Origin: a virus
Reading direction: 5' to 3' (one strand)
Length of the DNA stretch: 29,461 bases
Virus record (IMG/VR): IMGVR_UViG_3300017969_000081
Coordinates: 1-29,461 of that record
Below, one piece after another: positions 7,712 through 13,806 of this stretch. Numbering within the stretch: position 1 is the stretch's first letter; each line of letters opens with the position of its first letter. A program made the position numbers and the translations under genes. Below the pieces are notes generated by a model. The model worked only from the letters and a program-made list of their open reading frames with translations. It ran no database searches and was not told where the DNA came from.

Positions 7712-8949
7712 TGAAAGTATCAATCGTTGGAAAGGGCACATCTGCAATTATCACGGCACTTAAATGTATTTCCCATGGAATTGATGTTGAGATTTATTAT
7801 GATCCAAATATACCTTATGTGAGTGTTGGTGAAACGACAACACCAGTTGTTGCAGAGCTTTTGAGAAATGTCACTGGAGTCAGTATTTCTGAACTATATC
7901 AAAAAGGCATTGCATCAATTAAGACTGGAATTAAGTTTATTGATTGGGGTAAAAGTGAGGTATTTTATCACAATTTTGAGAATGCAATGTCAATGCAGTT
8001 TGAGACAGATAAACTAAACCCTTTCGTTCATAATTTATTAGAAGAAAAAGGATTGGTTACTTATATTCCAGAAAATGTAGGTGAGTATAAAATTCTTGAC
8101 AATCAAGTAATTATTAATGGCAGATATTCTGATTTTGTAATTTTTTGCACAGGGTTTTCTGATCAAGATGAATATCTTCCACCATATGTAAATTCTGTCA
8201 ATTCTGGCATACTTTTTGTAAAGGATGGTGTTGATGGAGATGAAACTTATTCCATTCACAAATCTACAGAAGATGGGTGGCAATTTGGATTACCATTTCC
8301 AAAGTTTAAAATGACAAAATGTGGATATCTATATGATTCTAATATTTCAAATCCAAAAGAAGTTGAAGAAAAAGTTAGGAATTTTGAAAACTGTAAAGTA
8401 GTTAATCATATTCATTGGAAACAAAAATATGCAAAAAATTTATTGCAAAACAAATATTGTGCATATAATGGAAATCGATTATTTTTCTTTGAACCATTGC
8501 AAGCTTTAAGTCTCCATTATTATGAAATATTTGCTGAAATTATTTGTGCCTTTTTGAAATTTAAGGATATTAGTTATTTTTATGCTGCGAATTATCAATA
8601 TCATCATAATATGTGGCAACAGCAATTAACTCTTGCACATCATTATCAATATGGTTCTAAATTTGATACAAGTTTTTGGAAACAAATTGTAGATCAATCT
8701 AAATCTTTTATTGATAAAACTCCCATTCGTTCTAAGGATATTCTGTTAGATAATATGATTGCGGATTATGTCATTAAAACCTCAGGTTACTCTACTATCG
8801 GACCAATGCAAAAGCATGATTGTAAACAACTTTATTGCGGATTTAGTGGGGAAAGTTATGAAGACATTTATGCGGAATATACAGATAAATTAAAAGACTT
8901 CAATAATACAGTTTGGACCAATGAACCTTATGACAATTTTTATGAATAA
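7711..8949 (+). CDS. Divergent flavin-dependent tryptophan halogenase homologue
   Basis: A 412-residue protein read from the ATG at 7711; a TTG at 7702 is in frame but less likely. The N-terminal FAD-binding loop is VSIVGKGTSA (3-12), followed by 'VSVGETTTP' and 'IKTGIKFIDW', whose first Lys (71) aligns with the catalytic Lys79 of PrnA. The family's WxWxIP motif is degraded to WQFGLP (190-195), and the 'EPLEATS' segment reads EPLQALS (261-267), losing the acidic residue that corresponds to Glu346 of PrnA. It is about 100 residues shorter than typical halogenases. It probably binds FAD, but halogenation is doubtful; it may be a changed flavoenzyme. It overlaps the next oxygenase by 8 nt, mirroring the second pair at 25878-27955. 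Confidence 0.8.
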   Translation: MKVSIVGKGTSAIITALKCISHGIDVEIYYDPNIPYVSVGETTTPVVAELLRNVTGVSISELYQKGIASIKTGIKFIDWGKSEVFYHNFENAMSMQFETDKLNPFVHNLLEEKGLVTYIPENVGEYKILDNQVIINGRYSDFVIFCTGFSDQDEYLPPYVNSVNSGILFVKDGVDGDETYSIHKSTEDGWQFGLPFPKFKMTKCGYLYDSNISNPKEVEEKVRNFENCKVVNHIHWKQKYAKNLLQNKYCAYNGNRLFFFEPLQALSLHYYEIFAEIICAFLKFKDISYFYAANYQYHHNMWQQQLTLAHHYQYGSKFDTSFWKQIVDQSKSFIDKTPIRSKDILLDNMIADYVIKTSGYSTIGPMQKHDCKQLYCGFSGESYEDIYAEYTDKLKDFNNTVWTNEPYDNFYE

Positions 8950-9460
8950 TTTTACTTATCATTATAAAGATAATTTTTTAAATAATATTGATGACATAAG
9001 ATCTATTGCATTAAATTGCAACTACAACAAATCTGATTTGAATACTGGGTGGAAAGGATTTAGATCAAATTTAATAGAAGCAAATTTAATTAAAGATCCT
9101 ATTCTAGATGAGATTTGTGAGTTTTTAAATCTAGAAAAAAATAATTACACTTTATCTTGTTTTTTTCATTATTCTTTGGAAGAAACTAAGTACGAATGCT
9201 TTCCATCCTTTAATCAGTATAAATGGCATGTTGATGGGTGTGATGTTGCGGGGGTTATTTATTTACAACCATTTCCTATGAATAATTGTGGAACTTCTAT
9301 AATCAATAAAAAAGGAGAAAAACTTGAAATAGATAATGTCTATAATAGGATTTTGTATTATGATGCAAATCTATTACATGCTCCAAATAATTTATTTGGT
9401 AAAGATATTGATAATTCGAGAATGACTATTAGTTTTTTTATGACACATATATCAAATTAA
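8942..9460 (+). CDS. Putative 2OG-Fe(II) oxygenase, partner of the halogenase homologue
   Basis: 172 residues from the ATG at 8942, which overlaps the upstream stop by 8 nt and aligns with the start of its paralogue at 27446; ATGs at 8921 and 8930 are alternatives. Candidate iron ligands are His96 and Asp98 in 'YKWHVDG' and His146 in 'NLLHAP'; Arg160 in 'SRMTISFF' would bind the co-substrate. The same four residues sit at nearly identical numbers (95, 97, 146, 160) in the paralogue. Shared signatures include 'FHYSLE.TK..CFP.FN'. It resembles small proteins encoded beside tryptophan halogenases in bacteria (DUF6445-like, from memory). The substrate is unknown. Confidence 0.7.
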   Translation: MNNFTYHYKDNFLNNIDDIRSIALNCNYNKSDLNTGWKGFRSNLIEANLIKDPILDEICEFLNLEKNNYTLSCFFHYSLEETKYECFPSFNQYKWHVDGCDVAGVIYLQPFPMNNCGTSIINKKGEKLEIDNVYNRILYYDANLLHAPNNLFGKDIDNSRMTISFFMTHISN

Positions 9461-9471
9461 AAAGGATTCTA

Positions 9472-10248
9472 ATGACACTTTCATTTGATTATTGGTATGT
9501 CTTCCCTATTGCAATAATTGTCGCAACATTGTGCAATGCATCTGGATTTTCTGGAAGTGTATTATTCCAACCATTTTTTAATTTTGTTCTTGGTATACCT
9601 ATTGCACAATCTGTAGCAACTGGTATTGCAACAGAAAGTATCGGAATGACTAGTGGTGCAGTATCTTATTGGAGAATGGGAAATAAAATTGATATTAAAG
9701 CAGTCAAAAAAGTATTCCCATTTGTTTATATTGGAATTATTACTGGAGTTTTCCTATTTGTTTTTCTACCAAAACTTTGGTTAAGGTTTGTAGTTGGTTG
9801 TAGTATATTTTCTATTGCAAGTTATCAGCTTTATTTTGCATATCTTGGAAAGTTTGGTGTCAATGATAAAGCAGATTTAAATATTCTTGGAAGTCGTAAA
9901 TCGCGCATCAAACAATTTTTTGCTGGTGTTTCCTCTGCTTCTACTGGCACCGGCATAGCGGAAATTCATCAGCCAATGTTTGAGCATGATGCAGGTCTTT
10001 CTACTAAGAAATCAAATGCATCTGCTATTCTTATCGAAGCACTTGGAAATTGGTTTATTACTCTACTGAATATTAAATTGGGAAATATTGACTATGAAAT
10101 TCTCATCTTCAGTGCAAGTGGTGTTTTGATTGGTGGTCAAATTGGTCCATTGATTTCTAATCACATTTCCGATAGAGTTTTGAAGGTAATATTTGGAATT
10201 TCTGTCTGTATAATTGGAGTAATTTATATTATAACTTCACTGTATTGA
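9472..10248 (+). CDS. TauE/SafE-family membrane permease
   Basis: A 258-residue integral membrane protein with about eight hydrophobic segments in two halves, separated by a charged loop around residues 125-150. The N-terminal 'NASGFSGSVLFQPFFNF' and 'QSVATGIATESIGMTSGA' match the first half-repeat of TauE/SafE (former DUF81), and 'IEALGNWFITLL' followed by 'ASGVLIGGQIGPLIS' matches the second. Family members export or import sulfite, sulfonates or other small anions. A Shine-Dalgarno (AAGGA) precedes the ATG. It ends enzyme module A, 11 nt after the oxygenase. In a phage it would be an auxiliary metabolic gene; the transported anion is unknown, though sulfotransferases occur in the window. 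Confidence 0.85.
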   Translation: MTLSFDYWYVFPIAIIVATLCNASGFSGSVLFQPFFNFVLGIPIAQSVATGIATESIGMTSGAVSYWRMGNKIDIKAVKKVFPFVYIGIITGVFLFVFLPKLWLRFVVGCSIFSIASYQLYFAYLGKFGVNDKADLNILGSRKSRIKQFFAGVSSASTGTGIAEIHQPMFEHDAGLSTKKSNASAILIEALGNWFITLLNIKLGNIDYEILIFSASGVLIGGQIGPLISNHISDRVLKVIFGISVCIIGVIYIITSLY

Positions 10249-10278
10249 TACTGTAAATTGGTTCATCGCAAAGTATTT

Positions 10279-10309
10279 ACTTTTTTATTTCTTATAAATA
10301 ATTAAAAAG
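10279..10309 (+). promoter_or_regulatory. Late promoter with conserved flanks (TATAAATA at 10293-10300)
   Basis: A canonical T4-type late element, TATAAATA, lies 16 nt before the ATG at 10317. The surrounding 31 nt match 18679-18709 at 30 positions, and the ATG falls at the same distance in both. It drives fibre module 2. Confidence 0.75.
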
Positions 10310-10316
10310 CGGTAAA

Positions 10317-10802
10317 ATGACAAGAGCCAGAGAAATATCTAGATTGTTTTCTCCGGGAGTTCCAGATATTAATGTTGGTATAGTAACTGCTACTAAACTT
10401 CATGTTGGTTCTGGTGTATCAATTACTAGTGGAATCATCACAGCAACAACAGGAATTGTTACTTACTATGGTGATGGCCAATACCTTCAGAATATTGTAA
10501 GTGGTGTTGGTATTGCAACAGAGGGTGGAACAGTTGGGACTGGTGCAACTTTATTAGACTTTAGAGGAGCAGGAATTTCTACAGTCACTGTTTCTTCTGG
10601 TATTGCAACAATTAATGTAACTGGAGGAGGTGGATCTATAGGAACCACTGGAATTACAACACAAACATTCTTCTCTAATCCAAATATTATTAGTGAAGCA
10701 TATGTTTTAGATAATCCAAATCATAATTATGGAATGTTTGGTCCAGTTTCTGTTGGTGCTACCATCACTGTTGGTGTTGGAAATACCTTCGTAATCGTAT
10801 AA
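10317..10802 (+). CDS. Fibre-type structural protein (161 aa)
   Basis: A 161-residue beta-rich protein. The N-terminus MTRAREISRLF is shared with 18717 (MTKARDIS) and is typical of cyanophage fibre-associated proteins. The body consists of Gly/Thr/Val-rich repeats ('GIVTATKLHVGSG', 'VSSGIATINVTGGGG'). The C-terminus has 'HNYGMFGPVSVGATITVG' and 'NTFVIV', a beta-structured tip often seen in T4-like cyanophage fibres. The start codon is set by the late promoter spacing. It is the first gene of fibre module 2. A virion role is inferred; the exact attachment is unknown. Confidence 0.72.
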   Translation: MTRAREISRLFSPGVPDINVGIVTATKLHVGSGVSITSGIITATTGIVTYYGDGQYLQNIVSGVGIATEGGTVGTGATLLDFRGAGISTVTVSSGIATINVTGGGGSIGTTGITTQTFFSNPNIISEAYVLDNPNHNYGMFGPVSVGATITVGVGNTFVIV

Positions 10803-10814
10803 GGAGTTTAGAAA

Positions 10815-11048
10815 ATGTCTTCTTTAAGAGTTAATAAGATAGTAAACTACAATGATGATGGTCCAGTTGAATTTACAAAAGGTGTTTCTGTTCCTTCTGG
10901 TCAGCAAATTGATGGAACATTAGTCATTAATACTGTTGGTGTAGTTACTGCCACATCTTTTAGTGGTGTTGGTGCTGGAATAACAACATTTGGAGTTGCA
11001 AATGAAGTTTCTACCAGTAAAGCTATAGCATACACAATAATAGGATAA
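10815..11048 (+). CDS. Small VPSGQ-motif fibre protein, copy 1
   Basis: A 77-residue protein preceded by a strong Shine-Dalgarno (AAGGAG). It begins MSSLRVNKIVNYNDDGPVEF, has the signature 'SVPSGQ', a short fibre repeat ('GVVTATSFSG') and the end 'SKAIAYTIIG'. The next two genes encode proteins with the same order of motifs, so this is a tandem family made by duplication. A small trimeric fibre segment or virion decoration protein is plausible; no named family is recognised. Confidence 0.72.
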   Translation: MSSLRVNKIVNYNDDGPVEFTKGVSVPSGQQIDGTLVINTVGVVTATSFSGVGAGITTFGVANEVSTSKAIAYTIIG

Positions 11049-11052
11049 AAAA

Positions 11053-11286
11053 ATGACAATAAACTCTAAACTTCAAGTTGATAGTATAGAAGCATTTGAT
11101 CCTGCTGGACCTGTTGTAGTTTCTTACGGAGCTTCTGTTCCTTCTGGGCAAACATTCACTGCACAAGGTAATGTAAATATAAGTGGAATTGTTACAGCAT
11201 CAAATTTTTCTGGTGATGGTAGTGGATTGTCCGGATTAAATATTGCAACTTCATCAAAAGCAATTGCATACACTCTTATAACTTAA
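11053..11286 (+). CDS. Small VPSGQ-motif fibre protein, copy 2
   Basis: 77 residues, starting 4 nt after copy 1. It has 'SKLQVDSIEAFDPAGPVVV', 'ASVPSGQTFTAQG', 'GIVTASNFSGDGSGLSGLN' and the terminal 'SSKAIAYTLIT', matching copies 1 and 3 segment by segment. The 'GDGSGLSGLN' unit also occurs in long cyanophage fibres. Probably a short structural fibre or tip protein; the precise function is unknown. Confidence 0.72.
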   Translation: MTINSKLQVDSIEAFDPAGPVVVSYGASVPSGQTFTAQGNVNISGIVTASNFSGDGSGLSGLNIATSSKAIAYTLIT

Positions 11287-11287
11287 A

Positions 11288-11533
11288 ATGGCAAAAATAA
11301 AAGTAAATTCTATTGTTAATCAGAATGATGATGGGGCACCTGAATTAACCAGAGGTGCCACAGTTCCTTCTGGGCAAAGTTTTGACGTTGAGGGAAATGT
11401 TAATGTTGTTGGTGTAATAACAGCATCTAATTTTGTAGGAAATGGTTCTGAATTAAGTGGAATAAATATATCCACACAAGGTAAAGCAATTGCTTTTAAA
11501 AGAATTCTTGGATTTGATGAATATAGATCATAA
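11288..11533 (+). CDS. Small VPSGQ-motif fibre protein, copy 3
   Basis: 81 residues, starting one base after copy 2. It has 'IKVNSIVNQNDDGAPEL', 'ATVPSGQSFDVEG', 'GVITASNFVGNGSELSGIN' and 'GKAIAFKRILGFDEYRS', the last being a longer tail than in its two tandem paralogues. Its N-terminus is closer to copy 1 (NDDG) and its middle closer to copy 2 (TASNF), which suggests mixing between copies. The role is the same as for the other two. Confidence 0.72.
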   Translation: MAKIKVNSIVNQNDDGAPELTRGATVPSGQSFDVEGNVNVVGVITASNFVGNGSELSGINISTQGKAIAFKRILGFDEYRS

Positions 11534-11538
11534 AATAC

Positions 11539-11546
11539 TATAAATA
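11539..11546 (+). promoter_or_regulatory. Late promoter (TATAAATA)
   Basis: An exact TATAAATA element in the 35-nt gap before the ATG at 11569. An AAGGAGA ribosome-binding site follows at about 11552-11558. It would start a late transcript for the beta-protein, chaperone and Cys-rich protein. Confidence 0.68.
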
Positions 11547-11568
11547 TAAAAAAGGAGAGAATTAAAAA

Positions 11569-11946
11569 ATGGCAGCCCCAAACATTGTAAATGTAACCAC
11601 GATTATAGGTAAAACTAGTTATTTGAATTTAGGAGACACTAATGACACCGTTCTCGTTAGTAATGCAGCTTCAAGTGGAAAGGTATATAAAATTAATTCA
11701 ATTATTGTTTCTAATGATGATGGCGTAGATACTGCTAATATTACAGTTGCACTTCATAATGCAGCAGCGGGTGGTGGATCTGGATTCAAACTTGCACATA
11801 CAATTGATGTTGTTGCAGATTCAACACTTGTAGTTTTAGATAAAGCATCATCAATCTATTTGGAAGAAGATCATTCTATTGTTGTTACCGCATCTGCAGC
11901 ATCAGATTTGGATGTTATATGTTCTTATGAAGAAATTTCTGCTTGA
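11569..11946 (+). CDS. Small beta-rich virion-type protein, paralogue of 2605-2979
   Basis: A 125-residue protein beginning MAAPNIVNVTTIIG. It is homologous end to end to the product of 2605-2979: both have LVSNAASS, 'I.VSN.DG', a Gly-rich turn near the middle, 'IYLEE' and the C-terminal 'C.YEE/YEV'. It has its own late promoter and ribosome-binding site. In both modules a tail-assembly-chaperone-like gene lies downstream, so the two families may function together in fibre assembly. No named domain is recognised. Confidence 0.75.
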   Translation: MAAPNIVNVTTIIGKTSYLNLGDTNDTVLVSNAASSGKVYKINSIIVSNDDGVDTANITVALHNAAAGGGSGFKLAHTIDVVADSTLVVLDKASSIYLEEDHSIVVTASAASDLDVICSYEEISA

Positions 11947-11964
11947 TACGGAGAGTAATTACCA

Positions 11965-12528
11965 ATGGCAAATCCAACAGCACTATACTCTTATCAGGGG
12001 CAAGCACCAGCACCACTTCCAAAAAAAATTCTTTTAAGTGACGGTAGAAAAAGAACAGACATAAATTCTTTTACTGACGAAGAATTATTAAAATCTGGAT
12101 ATAGTGGACCTTACGAAGTCCCGAATTATGATCAAGAATATCAAAGAATTTTATGGAATTCAGAAACTCTCTCATTTGTTGTAGAAGATATTTCTGATGA
12201 AGAACTTTGGGATAAAGTTCGCAAAGAAAGAGACAATCTTCTTTCAAAATCTGATTGGACAATGTTTATAGATTCTTCAGAGACTTTAAATTATCGTGAG
12301 TGGGAGATGTATCGTCAAAGGCTTAGAGACCTAACAAACCTTTATGATAGTCCAAAGAATGTAGTTTTTCCTGAAAGTCCAGAAGGAAAATCCGATGAAG
12401 ATTTTGAACAACCTAGAGTTTATGAAGACAGAATTATTCGTAGAGTTCGTGCTTTAGAAGAAGAAATCAAAATACTTAATGCAAAAGTATTTTCAGAATC
12501 TGTAGGTATTGCTTCAACGGATGGGTAA
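11965..12528 (+). CDS. Phage tail assembly chaperone-like protein, paralogue of 6597-7040
   Basis: A 187-residue protein. Shared with its 147-residue paralogue are 'LYSY', 'LLSDGRKRTDINSF', 'SGYSGPYEVPNYD', 'VRKERDNLLSKSDW', 'YRQRLRDL' and the terminal proline motif 'VFPESPEG'. It adds ~40 residues at the C-terminus with a heptad-like helical stretch ('RRVRALEEEIKILNAKVF'), absent from the shorter copy. A ribosome-binding site (GGAG) precedes the ATG. It probably assists folding or attachment of the downstream fibre protein, as chaperones of this class do next to fibre genes. Confidence 0.73.
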   Translation: MANPTALYSYQGQAPAPLPKKILLSDGRKRTDINSFTDEELLKSGYSGPYEVPNYDQEYQRILWNSETLSFVVEDISDEELWDKVRKERDNLLSKSDWTMFIDSSETLNYREWEMYRQRLRDLTNLYDSPKNVVFPESPEGKSDEDFEQPRVYEDRIIRRVRALEEEIKILNAKVFSESVGIASTDG

Positions 12529-12531
12529 CTT

Positions 12532-13272
12532 ATGGCACCTTTTAGACCCACAAATATTAATAAAAGAGCATACCCAGGAAATGCAAGTGTAGTTGGACCA
12601 ACTATAGAAGCATCATTAGGAATTAGTACAACAACTTGTTGTAGTTCTACCAATGTGTGTGATGCTTGTACTGGTCCTAATAATATTTTAGGATGTAGAT
12701 ATACTTATTGTTATTGCCCTTGTTGTAATGTTTGTTGTTCTTGTGATTGTACAGTATGCACACAAACTGTTCCTGGTGGAATGTGGAAGTCTTCAGAGCA
12801 ATATACCGCATCTGTTGCTGGTGCATGGGGAAATAGTTCAACGTCCTCAAATACTGCACCAGTTTGCTTATGTTGTACTAATGTTGGTGCAACTTCACTT
12901 AGTTCTGCTTGTTCAGATTGTGGTGGATTTTTTATAAGATGTGGACCATCAACTGCAAAATGGTTTATAGCACCATCTTGTACTGAATTGTGTAGGGTTT
13001 GGACTTCTAGAAATGATGCAGTTACATGTGCAAATTCTGCAGTAGGTTCTTGTGGTTGGTTTATTCATTCAATTACACAATGGAGTGATACTTTATATCC
13101 TGGTGGAGCATATTGGGATTCTAAACAATCTGGTATAAGTCAATGGTATTGGAGTGATACTGAATCTAACGGAACCTACGCTTCCCTTGCCTGCTTCTTT
13201 AATGGTAGGCCTTCAATCGGGACAAAGTCGTCCTCGCACTGGGTCCGAGCTACAAGATGTGTTCCATCTTAA
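12532..13272 (+). CDS. Cys-rich virion protein with C-terminal DUF1566/C-type-lectin-like domain
   Basis: A 246-residue protein with 26 Cys, ten of them between residues 55 and 76. The N-terminus (MAPFRPTNINKRAYPG) is followed by the Cys cluster, then 'GGMWKSSEQYTASVAGAWG' and repeated small Cys/Trp motifs. The C-terminal ~45 residues fit the end of the DUF1566/Lcl C-type-lectin fold: 'YWSDTESN', then 'A..FFNG......K.....VRATR'. Bases 13177-13251 are A-poor (12 of 75) and GC-rich (41 of 75), whereas the preceding 75 nt have 24 A and 30 GC by hand count. That is the expected trace of a DGR variable region. Likely a surface-displayed receptor-binding protein. There is no signal peptide. Confidence 0.7.
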   Translation: MAPFRPTNINKRAYPGNASVVGPTIEASLGISTTTCCSSTNVCDACTGPNNILGCRYTYCYCPCCNVCCSCDCTVCTQTVPGGMWKSSEQYTASVAGAWGNSSTSSNTAPVCLCCTNVGATSLSSACSDCGGFFIRCGPSTAKWFIAPSCTELCRVWTSRNDAVTCANSAVGSCGWFIHSITQWSDTLYPGGAYWDSKQSGISQWYWSDTESNGTYASLACFFNGRPSIGTKSSSHWVRATRCVPS

Positions 13273-13300
13273 ATAACAAATTGAACATTATTGATTTTGA

Positions 13301-13801
13301 ATGTCTTCTATTAATTTTTTTAAAGCAAAAAATAAACACGAATATAATCAAAAATTTTTGACAAAAGTTCCTTCTTGGGAGCAAATAATTTACAATATAG
13401 ATTTAAATGTAAAGAAAAAAAACAAAATAATAAATAGAGATTATTATGGAATAGAAATTTTTAATATATTTGATATAGAAGAAGTAGATAAAATTATTGG
13501 TTGGATTAAAAAAAATAATCCAAACCATTTATATTCAGCACATGCTTATGTAAGTCTGTCAGAAAAAAGTCATACACTAGGAAAACATTTTGATAGTTCT
13601 GATGTATGGTTTTGGCAGTGCATAGGAAAAACTAAATGGCATGTATATGAAAACAACAAAAATTATTCTTATATAATGAGTCCTGGCGATTTTATATATG
13701 TTCCAAAGAATATTTTTCATGAGGTAATTCCATTAACACCAAGGGTTGGAATTTCTTTTGGAATAGATTATAATGATTCTATACTTAAATACAGTTATTG
13801 A
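13301..13801 (+). CDS. JmjC/cupin-like 2OG oxygenase
   Basis: A 166-residue protein. The core 'KHFDSSDVWFWQCIGKTKWHVY' segment (residues 95-116) gives an HxD pair (His96/Asp98) and the typical 'Q..G.K.W' strand of JmjC/Cupin_4 hydroxylases. 'SPGDFIYVPKNIFHEV' supplies the distal His140. It lacks the long dimerisation and winged-helix parts of ROXA-like ribosomal oxygenases, so it is a minimal catalytic domain. It is the first gene of enzyme module B. JmjC/cupin proteins are known neighbours of halogenases, sugar and peptide tailoring genes; the substrate here is unknown. Confidence 0.75.
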   Translation: MSSINFFKAKNKHEYNQKFLTKVPSWEQIIYNIDLNVKKKNKIINRDYYGIEIFNIFDIEEVDKIIGWIKKNNPNHLYSAHAYVSLSEKSHTLGKHFDSSDVWFWQCIGKTKWHVYENNKNYSYIMSPGDFIYVPKNIFHEVIPLTPRVGISFGIDYNDSILKYSY

Positions 13802-13806
13802 ATAAC

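Noticed and set aside
10270-10288. AAAGTA..TACTTT hairpin before T-run as terminator
   Set aside because: The loop is only 2 nt, there is one G-C pair, and the right arm belongs to the conserved late-promoter flank.
12420-12653. Minus-strand frame over the chaperone/Cys-rich junction
   Set aside because: It overlaps two well-supported + strand genes and shows no domain or ribosome-binding site.
13798-13806. TTG starts upstream of ATG (13798; likewise 15534, 24203, 7702)
   Set aside because: ATG codons 9-12 nt downstream give better family alignment or ribosome-binding spacing; the TTG codons only extend the frame.
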